Positions 37,001 through 44,165 of a stretch of 64,000 bases of DNA are shown piece by piece (the stretch's first letter is position 1; every line of letters begins with the position of its first letter). Location of the stretch: NCBI RefSeq assembly GCF_902364025.1, contig NZ_CABJCG010000017.1, forward strand, positions 70,407-134,406, in the 5' to 3' direction. The DNA is from Enterocloster lavalensis. GTDB taxonomy: Bacteria > Bacillota > Clostridia > Lachnospirales > Lachnospiraceae. The notes under the pieces were generated by a model. It saw only the letters and a program-made list of their open reading frames with translations. It did no database searches and was not told the origin of the DNA. A program made the position numbers and the translations under genes.

Positions 37001-38675
37001 CGGAAATGACCCCGCTGGCCTGATAGCGCTCGGAAAGGCTTTCCTCCTCGGTTCCGTCGATATACACGCCGCATTTTTCCACAATAGCGTCCTGCAGATA
37101 GCCCGCCAGGGCCCCCGCGTAAGACTCCATGGCCGCCCCGCCGGGAAGCTCCGGCCGGATCACCGGGTTGACCAGGGTAATTCCGCTCAGGCGCACCTGG
37201 CGGCCCTCCCCCTCCCCACCCGACATGAAGCCGAACAGGCCGGCGTACCCGTAACCGCACCCGCCGTAATCCAGCACGGCGTTTCGGGAAACATGCAGAT
37301 TGCGGATCACATGCCCGTTTCCCTCAACTGTTTTAAGTCCTGTGCGCTCGTTGCTGATGGGATAAAAATTCACCGTTTCTCCGCTGCCGCCTCTGGCGGT
37401 GCAGACCTGGTCCCAGGACGCCGCGGCCCCGCTCTCCCCGTAAACGGGCTCCATCCAGTCGATGTCCCGGATCAAGCTGGCCCTCTTCGGAGCCAGGTCC
37501 GAGTATTCCTCCGTCTTCCAACCGGTCCCCGTCAGGCGCATCCCAAGCCCCGAGACCTCCCAGGACAGGTTCTGGAGATGGCGTCCGTTCTCAATCAGCA
37601 CGCTTTCGCCTCTCCCGTCCCCGCCCCTGAGCCCGGCAAACAGGCTGTTGATCTCGACGGTTCTGACCTGCGGGAGATAGAGCTGATCGCTGCTCGCGCC
37701 GTAGCCGGTCACCGAAATCCGCAGGTCGTCCCCCGCGGCGATGCCGGAAAAATTGTCCGCAAAATGAAGCCCCGGCCTGAGACTGTCCAGGGTGATGGTG
37801 TACTGGGATTTCCCGTCCCCCGCCGCCTCCACGTCAAATCCCAGGTCCGCGCTCTGCACCGCGTCCACCGGCGACTCCAGGGACAGGTTTCTTCCCTTTA
37901 ACCGGTAGGTGTAGACCAAAGAATGCTCCGGGTCGGTCTTGGAACCGATCTCAATCTGGTAGGCGGTCCGGTCCCACAGCCTCTGGTCCATGGAGATGGT
38001 CACCTGCAGCTCCTCCGCGTTGCGCAGAATCACCGCAAATTCCAGGTTTTCCGTCCCCTCCACCAGCGCCGCAGCCTCGCCGCCATAATAACCCACCGAG
38101 GGCGCCATCCGGTTCTTCCGGTTGGCAGCCCCCCGCAGGTCCAGGGATTCATACTGGTTGAAATGCTGCGGATAGGAAAATTGGCTGTCTCTCTGAAAGG
38201 CCCCGCCCTTCTCCTCCCAGTAAAACACGGCGTAGACTCTGCCGGTCTGCCGGTTGTACTCGATCACATAGCTCCCGCCGTCGTCCTTCACCAGTCCGGG
38301 CGCAAAGGCGGTGTCGTTCATCCACAAAAAGGTGCTGTCCCCATGGCAGAGAGCGTAGGTGTCCGGCTTCTCCCCCTGTCCGTCCACATAGTCCGACGGA
38401 ACCATGGATTCGTCCATCTTCTGTCCGTCCGCCCCCTCCGGCTGCGGCACAGGCAGTTTTCCGCACAGCTTTAAGCCCGACATCTGGTTCTGGGCCACGG
38501 TAAAAATCTCCTTCGCCCGGTCATCCAGCTCGGTCTGCCGCAGGGAATTGCGCATATGAATGAGCGCAGGAAATGACACCGCGGCCAGAATTGCGATGAT
38601 CCCCACTACGATCAGCAATTCCGCCAGGGTGTAACCGCCCGCTCTGTGTTTTCTGCCGTCACAACCTGCACTCAT
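30999..38675 (-). CDS. Giant type IV pilin-like GLUG-repeat adhesin (2558 residues)
   Basis: The N-terminus is a true prepilin: KHRAGG then YTLAELLIVVGIIAILAAV with Glu+5, followed by a pilin-like ALIHMRNSLRQTELDDR helix. Normal pilins have 120-250 residues; this one is about ten times longer. The rest has no other membrane segment and is rich in GLUG-type beta-solenoid motifs (for example SYAGGLVGKG, AAGGFAGALSG, QAAGFVNNNNG), as in extracellular adhesins. A module with TFYY.PHFAK, then VRT.R.L..LG, occurs twice (about residues 855 and 1521). ATG 38675 has AGGAG about 12 bases upstream. It lies between pilO and the tip-pilin genes, so it is predicted to be processed by the adjacent PilD and displayed on or at the tip of the pilus as a surface-binding fibre. 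The ligand is unknown. Confidence 0.9.
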   Translation of the reverse strand: MSAGCDGRKHRAGGYTLAELLIVVGIIAILAAVSFPALIHMRNSLRQTELDDRAKEIFTVAQNQMSGLKLCGKLPVPQPEGADGQKMDESMVPSDYVDGQGEKPDTYALCHGDSTFLWMNDTAFAPGLVKDDGGSYVIEYNRQTGRVYAVFYWEEKGGAFQRDSQFSYPQHFNQYESLDLRGAANRKNRMAPSVGYYGGEAAALVEGTENLEFAVILRNAEELQVTISMDQRLWDRTAYQIEIGSKTDPEHSLVYTYRLKGRNLSLESPVDAVQSADLGFDVEAAGDGKSQYTITLDSLRPGLHFADNFSGIAAGDDLRISVTGYGASSDQLYLPQVRTVEINSLFAGLRGGDGRGESVLIENGRHLQNLSWEVSGLGMRLTGTGWKTEEYSDLAPKRASLIRDIDWMEPVYGESGAAASWDQVCTARGGSGETVNFYPISNERTGLKTVEGNGHVIRNLHVSRNAVLDYGGCGYGYAGLFGFMSGGEGEGRQVRLSGITLVNPVIRPELPGGAAMESYAGALAGYLQDAIVEKCGVYIDGTEEESLSERYQASGVISGSSYAGGLVGKGWNLKASDSFASVKVAGEVAAGGFAGALSGHSSVETCYSGGQTENGSYSAERPNVTGRNRAGGFAGLIEDRAAVSRSFSTCSVRGAVCGPFAGSAASPENLSMTYALGGAFATAGGEVNSIGCGPLDGLAEAGAATPGHAGTYPYDEMYRKEQAAAYPYPSWLKTYHGDWAGGGSLTGLVYYERYDTGAFGGPEYGFWSPGMEEESTLRDDAPVRSDGYGYLGSRNGSSVIISGEKGDLKSVEVEVQGKPQYLYALPWNVVHKGFREFEGGSGQFYDTLKLEIDGSPSTFYYNPHFAKAIAPSQAAAGTIPETAVVRTVRHLYELGYQFNTGNKNNSDYWSAPWDYRQERDADYAAYDLSTYDRDVFSDPKNAFVQGMIGGDASRLGAFVKQYDGEKHAIRNLRMEPGSGEAALFGTIGTGGTVKNLSIVNPVVKLSGGGSAAGLAVHNFGTILNVSVVSPKIYSASGDAAGFLNNNGGGGTITQSYVLPQQPEKLGEADRYRHLYDENWNVTFNNYANALITCQNEAAGFVNNNVGQIELCGAAGAVTTGVYDEETGSVAPGYGNQAAGFVNNNNGIVRNSYANCYTASSYAAGFVNMSSNEVSGCYALRRVITLGGGSASGFSGSANGIKNCYAAVSNGYSANYRIENGQIHYEDCVYADPFGVFLYPFSSVTGEDCYVLSWSENYIKEGQPVIGAKTVTYRQLRDEIKMDGLVKAKADGSDTKAFSRLLGPLFPFPKAEGLIQYGDWPSYEYVGAEMAYFEVYKEGDSSYSVGFYNETLGLDTLRDDRKIFLDGYSLLFNEEYIDMDDINVQNLIQGNSSSNKKAYLSWMDNAGGDNSVSSATNYLKSIYNLKDNNGKVFTDSRFKGNLTYYTNIGGKRAEFEPDSVYGDKPVALNLDGRDGRYYFRILPPAAVVTNAYVEEDSIYQELNVFVESNYRDEGGGQGAGASVEKSRTFYYCPHFAKSQIGVGERPEEDGVPVELLVRTSRQLCTLGFENIAKRPNGIDNYYSYTFRQELDIPLGSDNPYAFYYSDGAPMNSKDGRPRQNYRWFNSSIGSQNIPFTGTYLGDGHKITGLGAWSGGPTNLPEFSNMSKFNVNTPLFGYLSGTVEDLTLASSSISGGSAALCNNASGAHLKNVVAHDIRLRPNNLEKPAGILAAEAESTVFEDCRVADSSVINDQASWLGGAIGKMYSGSVDGLTLSGEITVQGRRAVGGVIGQILSNKEVALSRIRMEGTADISQAQANHGSGENRGFYNAAGLVAGLCEVNYPVSLEGIELRGIPAGAGETGAGDGLLKVKNGSRCLSYVGGFLVGSLYKSGVSNGNTLTLGAVTVENGRLLTDETGSAGENPVCYYGGIVGNVKDVNIRPASDQSVWDFSNSRIVAVSNRMHKDSAVAGLAGRFSTTASLLLPGQVYLPDIEVKAADSAVAAGGLLGRAAGTVTVKPAAGERSEVHLGTITAEGCRNAGGLTAAISDKTLFQNIALFGGEIQTDQIAGAVAGTINTKTAVTHLSAEGTRMTGIRREDGSVTDSLSLGGFAGSLDGGTVENCFAYVAVESRGGGPAGGFVGTVNSGKIQNCYASGSVTGCGDTGGFFGLIAKNGTLRSCYASGDVNTGDGLAEYASFGGFGGRSGGSGNASADLRECYSVGRVPQGQPEGVDTGGFLGAAEGADARFDQADPMILSLIQIMKQAEVHNRPAAQNGNTIWNMQSRPAMDSSTFGALDGEGNSALVYNILGYPYYPNVLKDGIEGTNTRAERDRMVETYGKVIDGSGIVKDPRTEPDYGADAGDSYFETIHEPSLAQGVMTLWRIDNNYLYWINETEIKEGTYTAFRVSLPRYESAASLQDRRALIEVNSRMEVKNFKSSYGTTYYVLQTGSGSWSTSTMGDCFFLREDGTQPGLAAYNVSHQGIDGLIEAWSVAQFAEELRREADGQGTARLTQMQPNMENTGPSYPGYPFPMLSDTGAGLVGLYHVGNKPEGYHPVFRR

Positions 38676-38684
38676 AAAAATCAG

Positions 38685-39311
38685 TTACTCCTGTCCTTCA
38701 TTTTCCGATTCGCTCTCCTGTTTTTCAAAGACCAGGCCGTTGGTATTTTCCGCGCCCACCAGAGTCTCGTAGAAGGTGATATTCACATTCACATTGATCA
38801 GCTCCGCCGCGGACATGCCGCCCGCCTCCCCCCTGCTCTTGTTCACGGAAATAGACAGGTCCTTGAGGATACAGCGGTAGGGGCTGGAATGCATCTGCTC
38901 CAATATGGAGCGCACCTTTTGGTATGTATCTGCCTGGAAGGAAATGGAAATATCCCGCCTGACAATATTTCCCGACGCCACCGCCTCGGAGAAGCTTAAG
39001 TTGTAGGTGGCGGCCGGGGAAAGGGCCTCGTAGAGGTCCGTAATCTCGTTCTTGATATTGTTGTAGGGAAGCAGCTCCCCCTGCTGTTTCTCCGGGGCGT
39101 TTTCCAGCTCATCCACCATCTTCTTTTTCCGGGTTGCTTTCATCATCTGCAGCTCCAGGTCCTCCTCCACCGGCACCTGCAGGGCGGCGCACCGCTCCAC
39201 CTCCAGATTCACCGGGCGGTAGAGGGCGAGATAGTAAAACAAAGCCAGCAGCATCACGCTGAGCAGCAGAAGCAGCCACGCTTCCCGGGCCGTAAATTTG
39301 CGGTTCATCAT
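38685..39311 (-). CDS. pilO: Type IV pilus alignment protein, PilO-like
   Basis: The 208-residue protein has a short basic cytoplasmic start, one membrane helix (about 11-31, LLLLLSVMLLALFYYLALY), a coiled-coil stretch rich in Lys/Glu (VEEDLELQMMKATRKKKMVDEL) and a ferredoxin-like C-terminal domain. This is the PilO architecture; primary sequence similarity in this family is low, so the call uses position after pilM and pilN as well. It overlaps pilN by four bases. Role: inner-membrane scaffold, forming heterodimers with PilN and linking PilM to the pilus. Confidence 0.8.
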   Translation of the reverse strand: MMNRKFTAREAWLLLLLSVMLLALFYYLALYRPVNLEVERCAALQVPVEEDLELQMMKATRKKKMVDELENAPEKQQGELLPYNNIKNEITDLYEALSPAATYNLSFSEAVASGNIVRRDISISFQADTYQKVRSILEQMHSSPYRCILKDLSISVNKSRGEAGGMSAAELINVNVNITFYETLVGAENTNGLVFEKQESESENEGQE

Positions 39312-39889
39312 CGGTCCTGCCCTCCTGTCAGCGTGATGGTCACATTGGCCGTCACGTTCTGCCGGTCCTGGACTTCCTCATTGTTCTCGGTGGCGGCCGT
39401 GGCCACCGATATGTACTGCACCTGGGGATTGCTTTCCAGGTCCGCCACAATCCCGGATATGGTGTTTAATGGCACGTCGGTGATGGAAATCCGGCAGATA
39501 TTACCCTGAATGGAGATGCTGGACAGATCGGCCTGATTCATCACACATTCCTCCAGCAGGGTCAGAACGTCCAGACGGTCCCTCAACACGGCCTCGTCCT
39601 CGTTCAGATAGTCGTTGAAATACTGGCTGTACTGTTCCCGCACCGCCTCGTAGTCCCGGTTGTACTCCACCAGTCCGCTTAAATCCGCCTGAACCTTTTC
39701 AAGCGAGGCCTGGGCGGAGGTCATTTTCTGGAGCTGTCCCTGAACGCCGAAGCGGACAAAGAGCGCCAGAAAGACCAGAAACAGGAGGAAGGCCGGAATC
39801 GCTCTGGAAGGGCTGTTGATGGACCGCTCCCGGAACACTAAATTGACCGTCTGTTTTGAGGGATATTCATTTTTTCGAACAGTAAACAT
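39308..39889 (-). CDS. pilN: Type IV pilus assembly protein, PilN-like
   Basis: The 193-residue protein has a cytoplasmic tail containing NLVFRERSINSPSRAIP, equivalent to the PilM-binding peptide of PilN, one membrane helix (about 34-50), a periplasm-side coiled coil and a C-terminal domain. Length is family-typical. ATG 39889 has GGAAGGAG about 11 bases upstream; the stop overlaps pilO. It lies directly after pilM, the usual order. Confidence 0.82.
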   Translation of the reverse strand: MFTVRKNEYPSKQTVNLVFRERSINSPSRAIPAFLLFLVFLALFVRFGVQGQLQKMTSAQASLEKVQADLSGLVEYNRDYEAVREQYSQYFNDYLNEDEAVLRDRLDVLTLLEECVMNQADLSSISIQGNICRISITDVPLNTISGIVADLESNPQVQYISVATAATENNEEVQDRQNVTANVTITLTGGQDR

Positions 39890-39909
39890 ATCTCTTACGC
39901 TCCTTCCCC

Positions 39910-40911
39910 CTAACGGTAGGTGATCCCGGCCGCCGCCGGGCTGGTGAACGCCTCCGGGGGCAGCTGTCCCGCGGTTTTAAACAGCTCCGCCACCGGTCTC
40001 GGGGCCAGCGGAATGCTGCGGACCACCGTGTCCACCAGCGGGGTGATTAACGAACCTCCACCGCAGAAATACACGGTGTCCAGCCTGCTTGCCGGATTGT
40101 TGAAACCGTAGAAATTGATGGCGCGCATGATTTCTACCGCGATGGTGTCGAAAATATCCTGACAGCACGGCAGCGACCACACATTTTCATAGTTCTCCGT
40201 CACGTAGGCGTGGGCGATGTGCTCATCCAGATTCCGCTCATCCGCCACGGCCCGATCCAGCAGGGAACAGCCGTGGTCGATTTCCCGGGTCACCTCAAAC
40301 CGATGGCTGGAAAATATATGCAGCTTGGTGGTGTAATACCCCAAATCCACAAAGCAGTATTCCCTGGTTTCCTCCGGCTGCTCCTCAACCTCGTACGCCC
40401 GGATCAGGTTGGAGTAGGCAAATATCTCCGGCGCCGCAACAGTCAGCTTGAAGCCCGCGTGCTTTACCATCAGCGTGTACTCCTGAAGCTTTTCTTTCGG
40501 CGCCGCTGCGGCCATCAAATCCATGGAAAAGGGCCTGCCGTCGTCGTTGTAGTGCATTTCCAGCAGGCAGTAGTCGAACACATACTTTTTCCGGCTCTCG
40601 TTGATGAAATCGTGGAACTCGTAGGGGAGGTTGATTTTCAAATGCTCCACCGTCATGGCGGGCATAGTCAGCCGCTTGGAGAACGCCACGCTGTTCGGAA
40701 GCACCAGCGCGCACTTTTTGTCCGTAAAGCGGTGTTTTTTCGCCATCTCCTTCAAAAATTCACTCATCGCCTCCATGGAAACGATGGTTCCTCTGTTCAC
40801 ATAGTTGTCCGGCAGCGGTTCTATGGCCACCCGAAGCACGCAGTTGTCCTCGCACTGCGTCATCTTCACCTGCCTGGAACCAATCTCAATTCCTGTAAAA
40901 CTGTCCGACAT
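39910..40911 (-). CDS. pilM: Type IV pilus assembly ATPase-like protein PilM
   Basis: The 333-residue cytoplasmic protein has the actin-like fold of PilM: TGIEIGSRQVKMTQ (phosphate 1 loop), VLPNSVAFSKRLTMPAM, EFHDFI (PilM signature region), FVDLGYYTTKLHIF (phosphate 2) and VYFCGGGSLITPL (adenosine loop). Length is normal. ATG 40911 has GGAG seven bases upstream. It is followed by pilN and pilO; the PilM-N-O platform couples the PilB/PilT motors to pilus growth in the membrane. Confidence 0.92.
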   Translation of the reverse strand: MSDSFTGIEIGSRQVKMTQCEDNCVLRVAIEPLPDNYVNRGTIVSMEAMSEFLKEMAKKHRFTDKKCALVLPNSVAFSKRLTMPAMTVEHLKINLPYEFHDFINESRKKYVFDYCLLEMHYNDDGRPFSMDLMAAAAPKEKLQEYTLMVKHAGFKLTVAAPEIFAYSNLIRAYEVEEQPEETREYCFVDLGYYTTKLHIFSSHRFEVTREIDHGCSLLDRAVADERNLDEHIAHAYVTENYENVWSLPCCQDIFDTIAVEIMRAINFYGFNNPASRLDTVYFCGGGSLITPLVDTVVRSIPLAPRPVAELFKTAGQLPPEAFTSPAAAGITYR

Positions 40912-40960
40912 CTTCCGTCTCCTTTCAGGTTTCCCGCGAAAAGCCGCGGTCCCCGCCTTT

Positions 40961-41770
40961 TTATGACAGGCCGAAAAGCCCTAAATACCAACTGACCAAA
41001 GGGCCGCCCCCCAGAAGGCACAGCCAGGTGCCTGCGGCGATGGCCGGGCCGAAGGGGATCGCCGCAGGGTCCCCCGGTTTTCTCCCGGAATCCGGCAGCA
41101 GAGCCGCCAGAATCAGGGCCAGGAGACAGCTTACGATCACGTTCAGCAGATTCACCGCCAGGCCCAGATAGAGGCCCGTGACAAAGAACAGCTTCACGTC
41201 CCCGCCGCCCAGACTCTCCCGGCCCAGCAGCCGGTCGAATACCAGGGAGACGGCGAGCATACCGCCTGCGATGAGAATTCCGCCTGACAGACCTGATATG
41301 ATATATGAGCCCAACGGTTTTTCCGTGATCAGCGCTCCCGCGCACCACCAGAGGATGGCTGCCACGTGAAAACGGTCCGGTATCTCATAGGATTCCAGAT
41401 CCGTCAGCGCCACCCCCAGCAGAATCAGGGAGAATACCAGGTAGTAGGGAGCGGCGGGCGTCAGGCCGAAGCGGTACAGGAGGCTGATTGCCCCGAAGGC
41501 GGATAACAGCTCCACGGCCGCGTAGCGGAAGGAAATCCGCTCCCCGCAATAGCGGCATCTGCCCCTCAGCGCGAACCAGCTGGCTACGGGCACCAGGTCC
41601 AGGGCCCCCAGCACATGGCCGCAGGACGGGCAGCAGCTCCGCCCCTTCGTCACCTTCTGTCCCCGGACCAGCCGCCAGGACAGGCAGTTCACAAAGCTTC
41701 CTCCGGCCGCGCCTGTGACGGCGGCCAATATTGTAATGTAAAGGGTGAACCCCCAATCATCTGCCGGCAT
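40961..41770 (-). CDS. pilD: Prepilin peptidase / N-methyltransferase
   Basis: The polytopic enzyme of about 269 residues cleaves the short leader of prepilins and methylates the new N-terminus. Visible features: SFVNCLSWRLVRG, two CxxC pairs (SCCPSCGH and CRYCGE) forming the zinc site, and the two aspartate motifs VALTDLESYEIPD and GGGDVKLFF that make up the aspartyl protease active site. ATG 41770 is preferred, six bases after GAGGG, and overlaps the upstream pilin gene by 14 bases; the ATG at 41821 would overlap by 65. It would process every prepilin of this operon. Confidence 0.95.
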   Translation of the reverse strand: MPADDWGFTLYITILAAVTGAAGGSFVNCLSWRLVRGQKVTKGRSCCPSCGHVLGALDLVPVASWFALRGRCRYCGERISFRYAAVELLSAFGAISLLYRFGLTPAAPYYLVFSLILLGVALTDLESYEIPDRFHVAAILWWCAGALITEKPLGSYIISGLSGGILIAGGMLAVSLVFDRLLGRESLGGGDVKLFFVTGLYLGLAVNLLNVIVSCLLALILAALLPDSGRKPGDPAAIPFGPAIAAGTWLCLLGGGPLVSWYLGLFGLS

Positions 41771-42209
41771 TGTATCCCTCTCTGACCCAGGACAGGGTGT
41801 AGTCTGTCCCGTCGTATTCAATCCTGATCACCATGGTTCCGGCTTTTCCCTCGAATGTCCTGCCGTCGATCTCCATGGTGTGATATTCGTTGTACCCCCG
41901 GGGAATCTCCCCGGTGATGGTGTTGGTGTCGTGGTCGAAATAGCCTGTCTGGACGCCGTTTTGGGTGTGGGGACAGAGGCTCCCGCCGTCGCAGCCTTTG
42001 ACGATGCAGCCGTCGATGGAATTGAGGCTGGCCACCCGCTGGGCCGTCTCCGCCATGAGGCGGTCGTTGCCGATTTTGACGGAACGGGTGTAGCTAGTGA
42101 TGGCGGTGGCCAGGAGGGCAAGGGCAGTGGCGGTGAAGCAGAGGAGGCAGATTGTTTCGATGAGGGATAGGGCGTGGGGGGAGTTTAGTTTGTGGGATGT
42201 TGTTTGCAT
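41757..42209 (-). CDS. Minor type IV pilin-like protein with atypical cleavage site
   Basis: About 150 residues. After a short polar start comes SPHALSLIETICLLCFTATA, a pilin-like helix with Glu at +5 if cleavage falls after alanine; the usual glycine at -1 is replaced. The C-terminal part is polar and has two cysteines (GCIVKGCDGG plus SLCPH). I use ATG 42209; the upstream ATG at 42317 would add 36 residues unlike a leader. The gene is very C-rich on its coding strand and its upstream spacer is unlike the rest of the operon, hinting at recent change. It overlaps pilD by 14 bases. Confidence 0.7.
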   Translation of the reverse strand: MQTTSHKLNSPHALSLIETICLLCFTATALALLATAITSYTRSVKIGNDRLMAETAQRVASLNSIDGCIVKGCDGGSLCPHTQNGVQTGYFDHDTNTITGEIPRGYNEYHTMEIDGRTFEGKAGTMVIRIEYDGTDYTLSWVREGYNAGR

Positions 42210-42325
42210 TTGGGGTACCTGTCTGGTTTGTATTTGTGAGCTTGTGTTTTGGTGCTTTGCAAAATGTCTCGGAGTGGAGGCACTTTGGAAAGGGCCAAAA
42301 TTAAAATATGGAATCAAAAAAGGTG

Positions 42326-42352
42326 AAAAGAAGCCGCAACCCTTCGGCTTCT
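42326..42352 (-). terminator. Terminator/attenuator directly after pilA
   Basis: The stem AGAAGCCG / CGGCTTCT with a 7-base loop is followed on minus by TTTTC. It begins about 22 bases after the pilA stop, inside the operon. A partially effective terminator here would give much more pilA than downstream mRNA, as expected for a major subunit. Confidence 0.75.
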
Positions 42353-42374
42353 CAAAAATCCTAATTTTTATGAA

Positions 42375-42824
42375 TTAAGTTGTAGACCCAGCCTCAACCC
42401 ACTCCATCTTTATCGTTACATCTTCATCGATTTCTTTAGGGGGCGTTATAGTAACTTTTATTATTTTACCTTTACTTTCAGTTATTTCGGTATAGTAATC
42501 TCCATAGCTAATGCCACCTTTTGTTTTTGTGCCTTGTCCATATCCACTTATTCCGCTACTACTTTCCTCCAAAACACCATTATCAGCATCATAATAATAG
42601 GATTTCCCCTCCGAAACACTACTTTCATCACTTAAGTACAGCGCCGCAGCCGCAGCCTTCGCCGCCCTCATATTCGCCACATCCGCAGCCTCCCTAGCCT
42701 TTTCCAACTTACTGCTAAAAATCGGCACGGACACCACCACCAGCACTGCAATAATTGCCACAACAATCAGCAGCTCAGCCAGCGTAAAGCCCTTTTTATT
42801 TAATTTCTTACTCATCCTGTTCAT
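42375..42824 (-). CDS. pilA: Major type IV pilin
   Basis: The 149-residue prepilin has leader MNRMSKKLNKKG and a mature start FTLAELLIVVAIIAVLVVV, with Glu+5, followed by FSSKLEKAREAADVANMRAA, the usual alpha-1 continuation. The C-terminal 90 residues form a small Lys/Glu/Gly/Ser-rich beta domain with no cysteines, as in other clostridial pilins. ATG 42824 has GGAGG eight bases upstream. Position after pilB-pilT-pilC and a terminator immediately after it suggest it is the abundant subunit. Processed by the PilD encoded two genes downstream. Confidence 0.93.
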   Translation of the reverse strand: MNRMSKKLNKKGFTLAELLIVVAIIAVLVVVSVPIFSSKLEKAREAADVANMRAAKAAAAALYLSDESSVSEGKSYYYDADNGVLEESSSGISGYGQGTKTKGGISYGDYYTEITESKGKIIKVTITPPKEIDEDVTIKMEWVEAGSTT

Positions 42825-42924
42825 TTTTAAATCCTCCTGCTATGGTTTCTATCAATGTACTTCTCTGATCTTTCATCCTGCAAACTCGGAAACCACGGGT
42901 TGTGATGGCCCGGCCTGCATATTG

Positions 42925-44136
42925 CTACATCATATCGTAGATATTAAAAATCGGCAGATAGATGGAGATCACGATAAATCCGGCGATGCCTGCGATCAAT
43001 ACCAGGATCGCCGGTTCCAGCTTGGAGAGCGCCTTCTGGGTGGCGTGCTCCGCCTCATTGTCAAAATACCGCCCGATGGTCTTGAGCGTTTCCTCCAGCT
43101 CCCCCGTCTCCTCCCCGATCACACACATGTCGTTGAGGGTCTGTGGATAGCAGCCGGACTCCTTCATACAGGTTCCCAGATGGCGGCCCTCCTCCAGACC
43201 GGTGACCATCTTGCTGGTCTCCAGTGAGAGCATATAATTGTCCAGCGTTTTTGCCGTCACCGCCAGCGCCCTGGCCACGGGAAGCCCCGCCCCCAGCAGC
43301 GTGGACATGGTATTGGCAAACTGGCTGGAAGCGTTCAGCATGCTGATTTTCCCCAGAATGGGAACCTTCAGCTTCAGCCGGTTCCATTTCACCCTGCCCT
43401 CCTCCGTCCTTACGGCGGCCACAGACAGGGCTGTCAGAAACAGCATCCCCAGCAGAATCCAGAGAATATGCTTCTGGAAAAATGCCGACACAGAGATCAG
43501 CGCCTTTGTGGACGGCGGCATATCCCCGCCCAGCTCATCAAAAATGCCGCTGACCGTGGGAATCACCTTCACCATCACCACAATCATCACCACCACGGCG
43601 ATGATCATGACAAACACCGGGTAGGTCAGCGCAGCCGACACCTTCTGTTTCGTCTTGTAACGCCTCTCGTAAAACCCGCTCAGGCTCTCAAAGGAATTTT
43701 CCAGCGTTCCCGATTGCTCCCCCGAACGGATAGTCTCTATAAACGTCAGGGGCAGCAACCCCTTCCCGGCAGTCTCGAAGCTGTCCGCCAGCCCGTACCC
43801 CGCCGACACGTCCCGGGCCACATTGCTGAGAATCCGTTTCAGCCGTTTGTCCTCAGACTGGCCCGCGATCAGCCCCACGCATTTGGCGATGGGCATCCCC
43901 GCCGCCAGAATCACGGAAAACTGGGAGCACACCATGGACAGGGCCTTCAAATCGATCTTTTTTACATTTATTTCCTTTGTCAGGAAACCGGAGCGCTCCC
44001 GCACCGGCGTAATCCTGGTCACAAGGCTGCACGTCTCCTTGATCTGAGCCACGGCCGCGTACTCGTCGTACGCCTCCACAATGCCGCTCACCGGCAGGCC
44101 GTCCCGGGAAATCGCCTTGTATTTAAATGTGACCAT
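42925..44136 (-). CDS. pilC: Type IV pilus inner-membrane platform protein PilC
   Basis: The 403-residue protein has two T2SSF domains in tandem, the PilC/GspF layout: VCSQFSVILAAGMPIAKCVGLI with DVSAGYGLADSF in the first, and QFANTMSTLLGAGLPVARAL with GRHLGTCMKESGCYPQTLNDM in the second, and three strongly hydrophobic segments (about 168-195, 217-235, 372-395). Length is normal. It follows pilT by 29 bases. Role: membrane rotor that PilB and PilT act on. Confidence 0.96.
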   Translation of the reverse strand: MVTFKYKAISRDGLPVSGIVEAYDEYAAVAQIKETCSLVTRITPVRERSGFLTKEINVKKIDLKALSMVCSQFSVILAAGMPIAKCVGLIAGQSEDKRLKRILSNVARDVSAGYGLADSFETAGKGLLPLTFIETIRSGEQSGTLENSFESLSGFYERRYKTKQKVSAALTYPVFVMIIAVVVMIVVMVKVIPTVSGIFDELGGDMPPSTKALISVSAFFQKHILWILLGMLFLTALSVAAVRTEEGRVKWNRLKLKVPILGKISMLNASSQFANTMSTLLGAGLPVARALAVTAKTLDNYMLSLETSKMVTGLEEGRHLGTCMKESGCYPQTLNDMCVIGEETGELEETLKTIGRYFDNEAEHATQKALSKLEPAILVLIAGIAGFIVISIYLPIFNIYDMM

Positions 44137-44165
44137 GTCCTATCACCCCCTTCCGGCGGCGGCCG

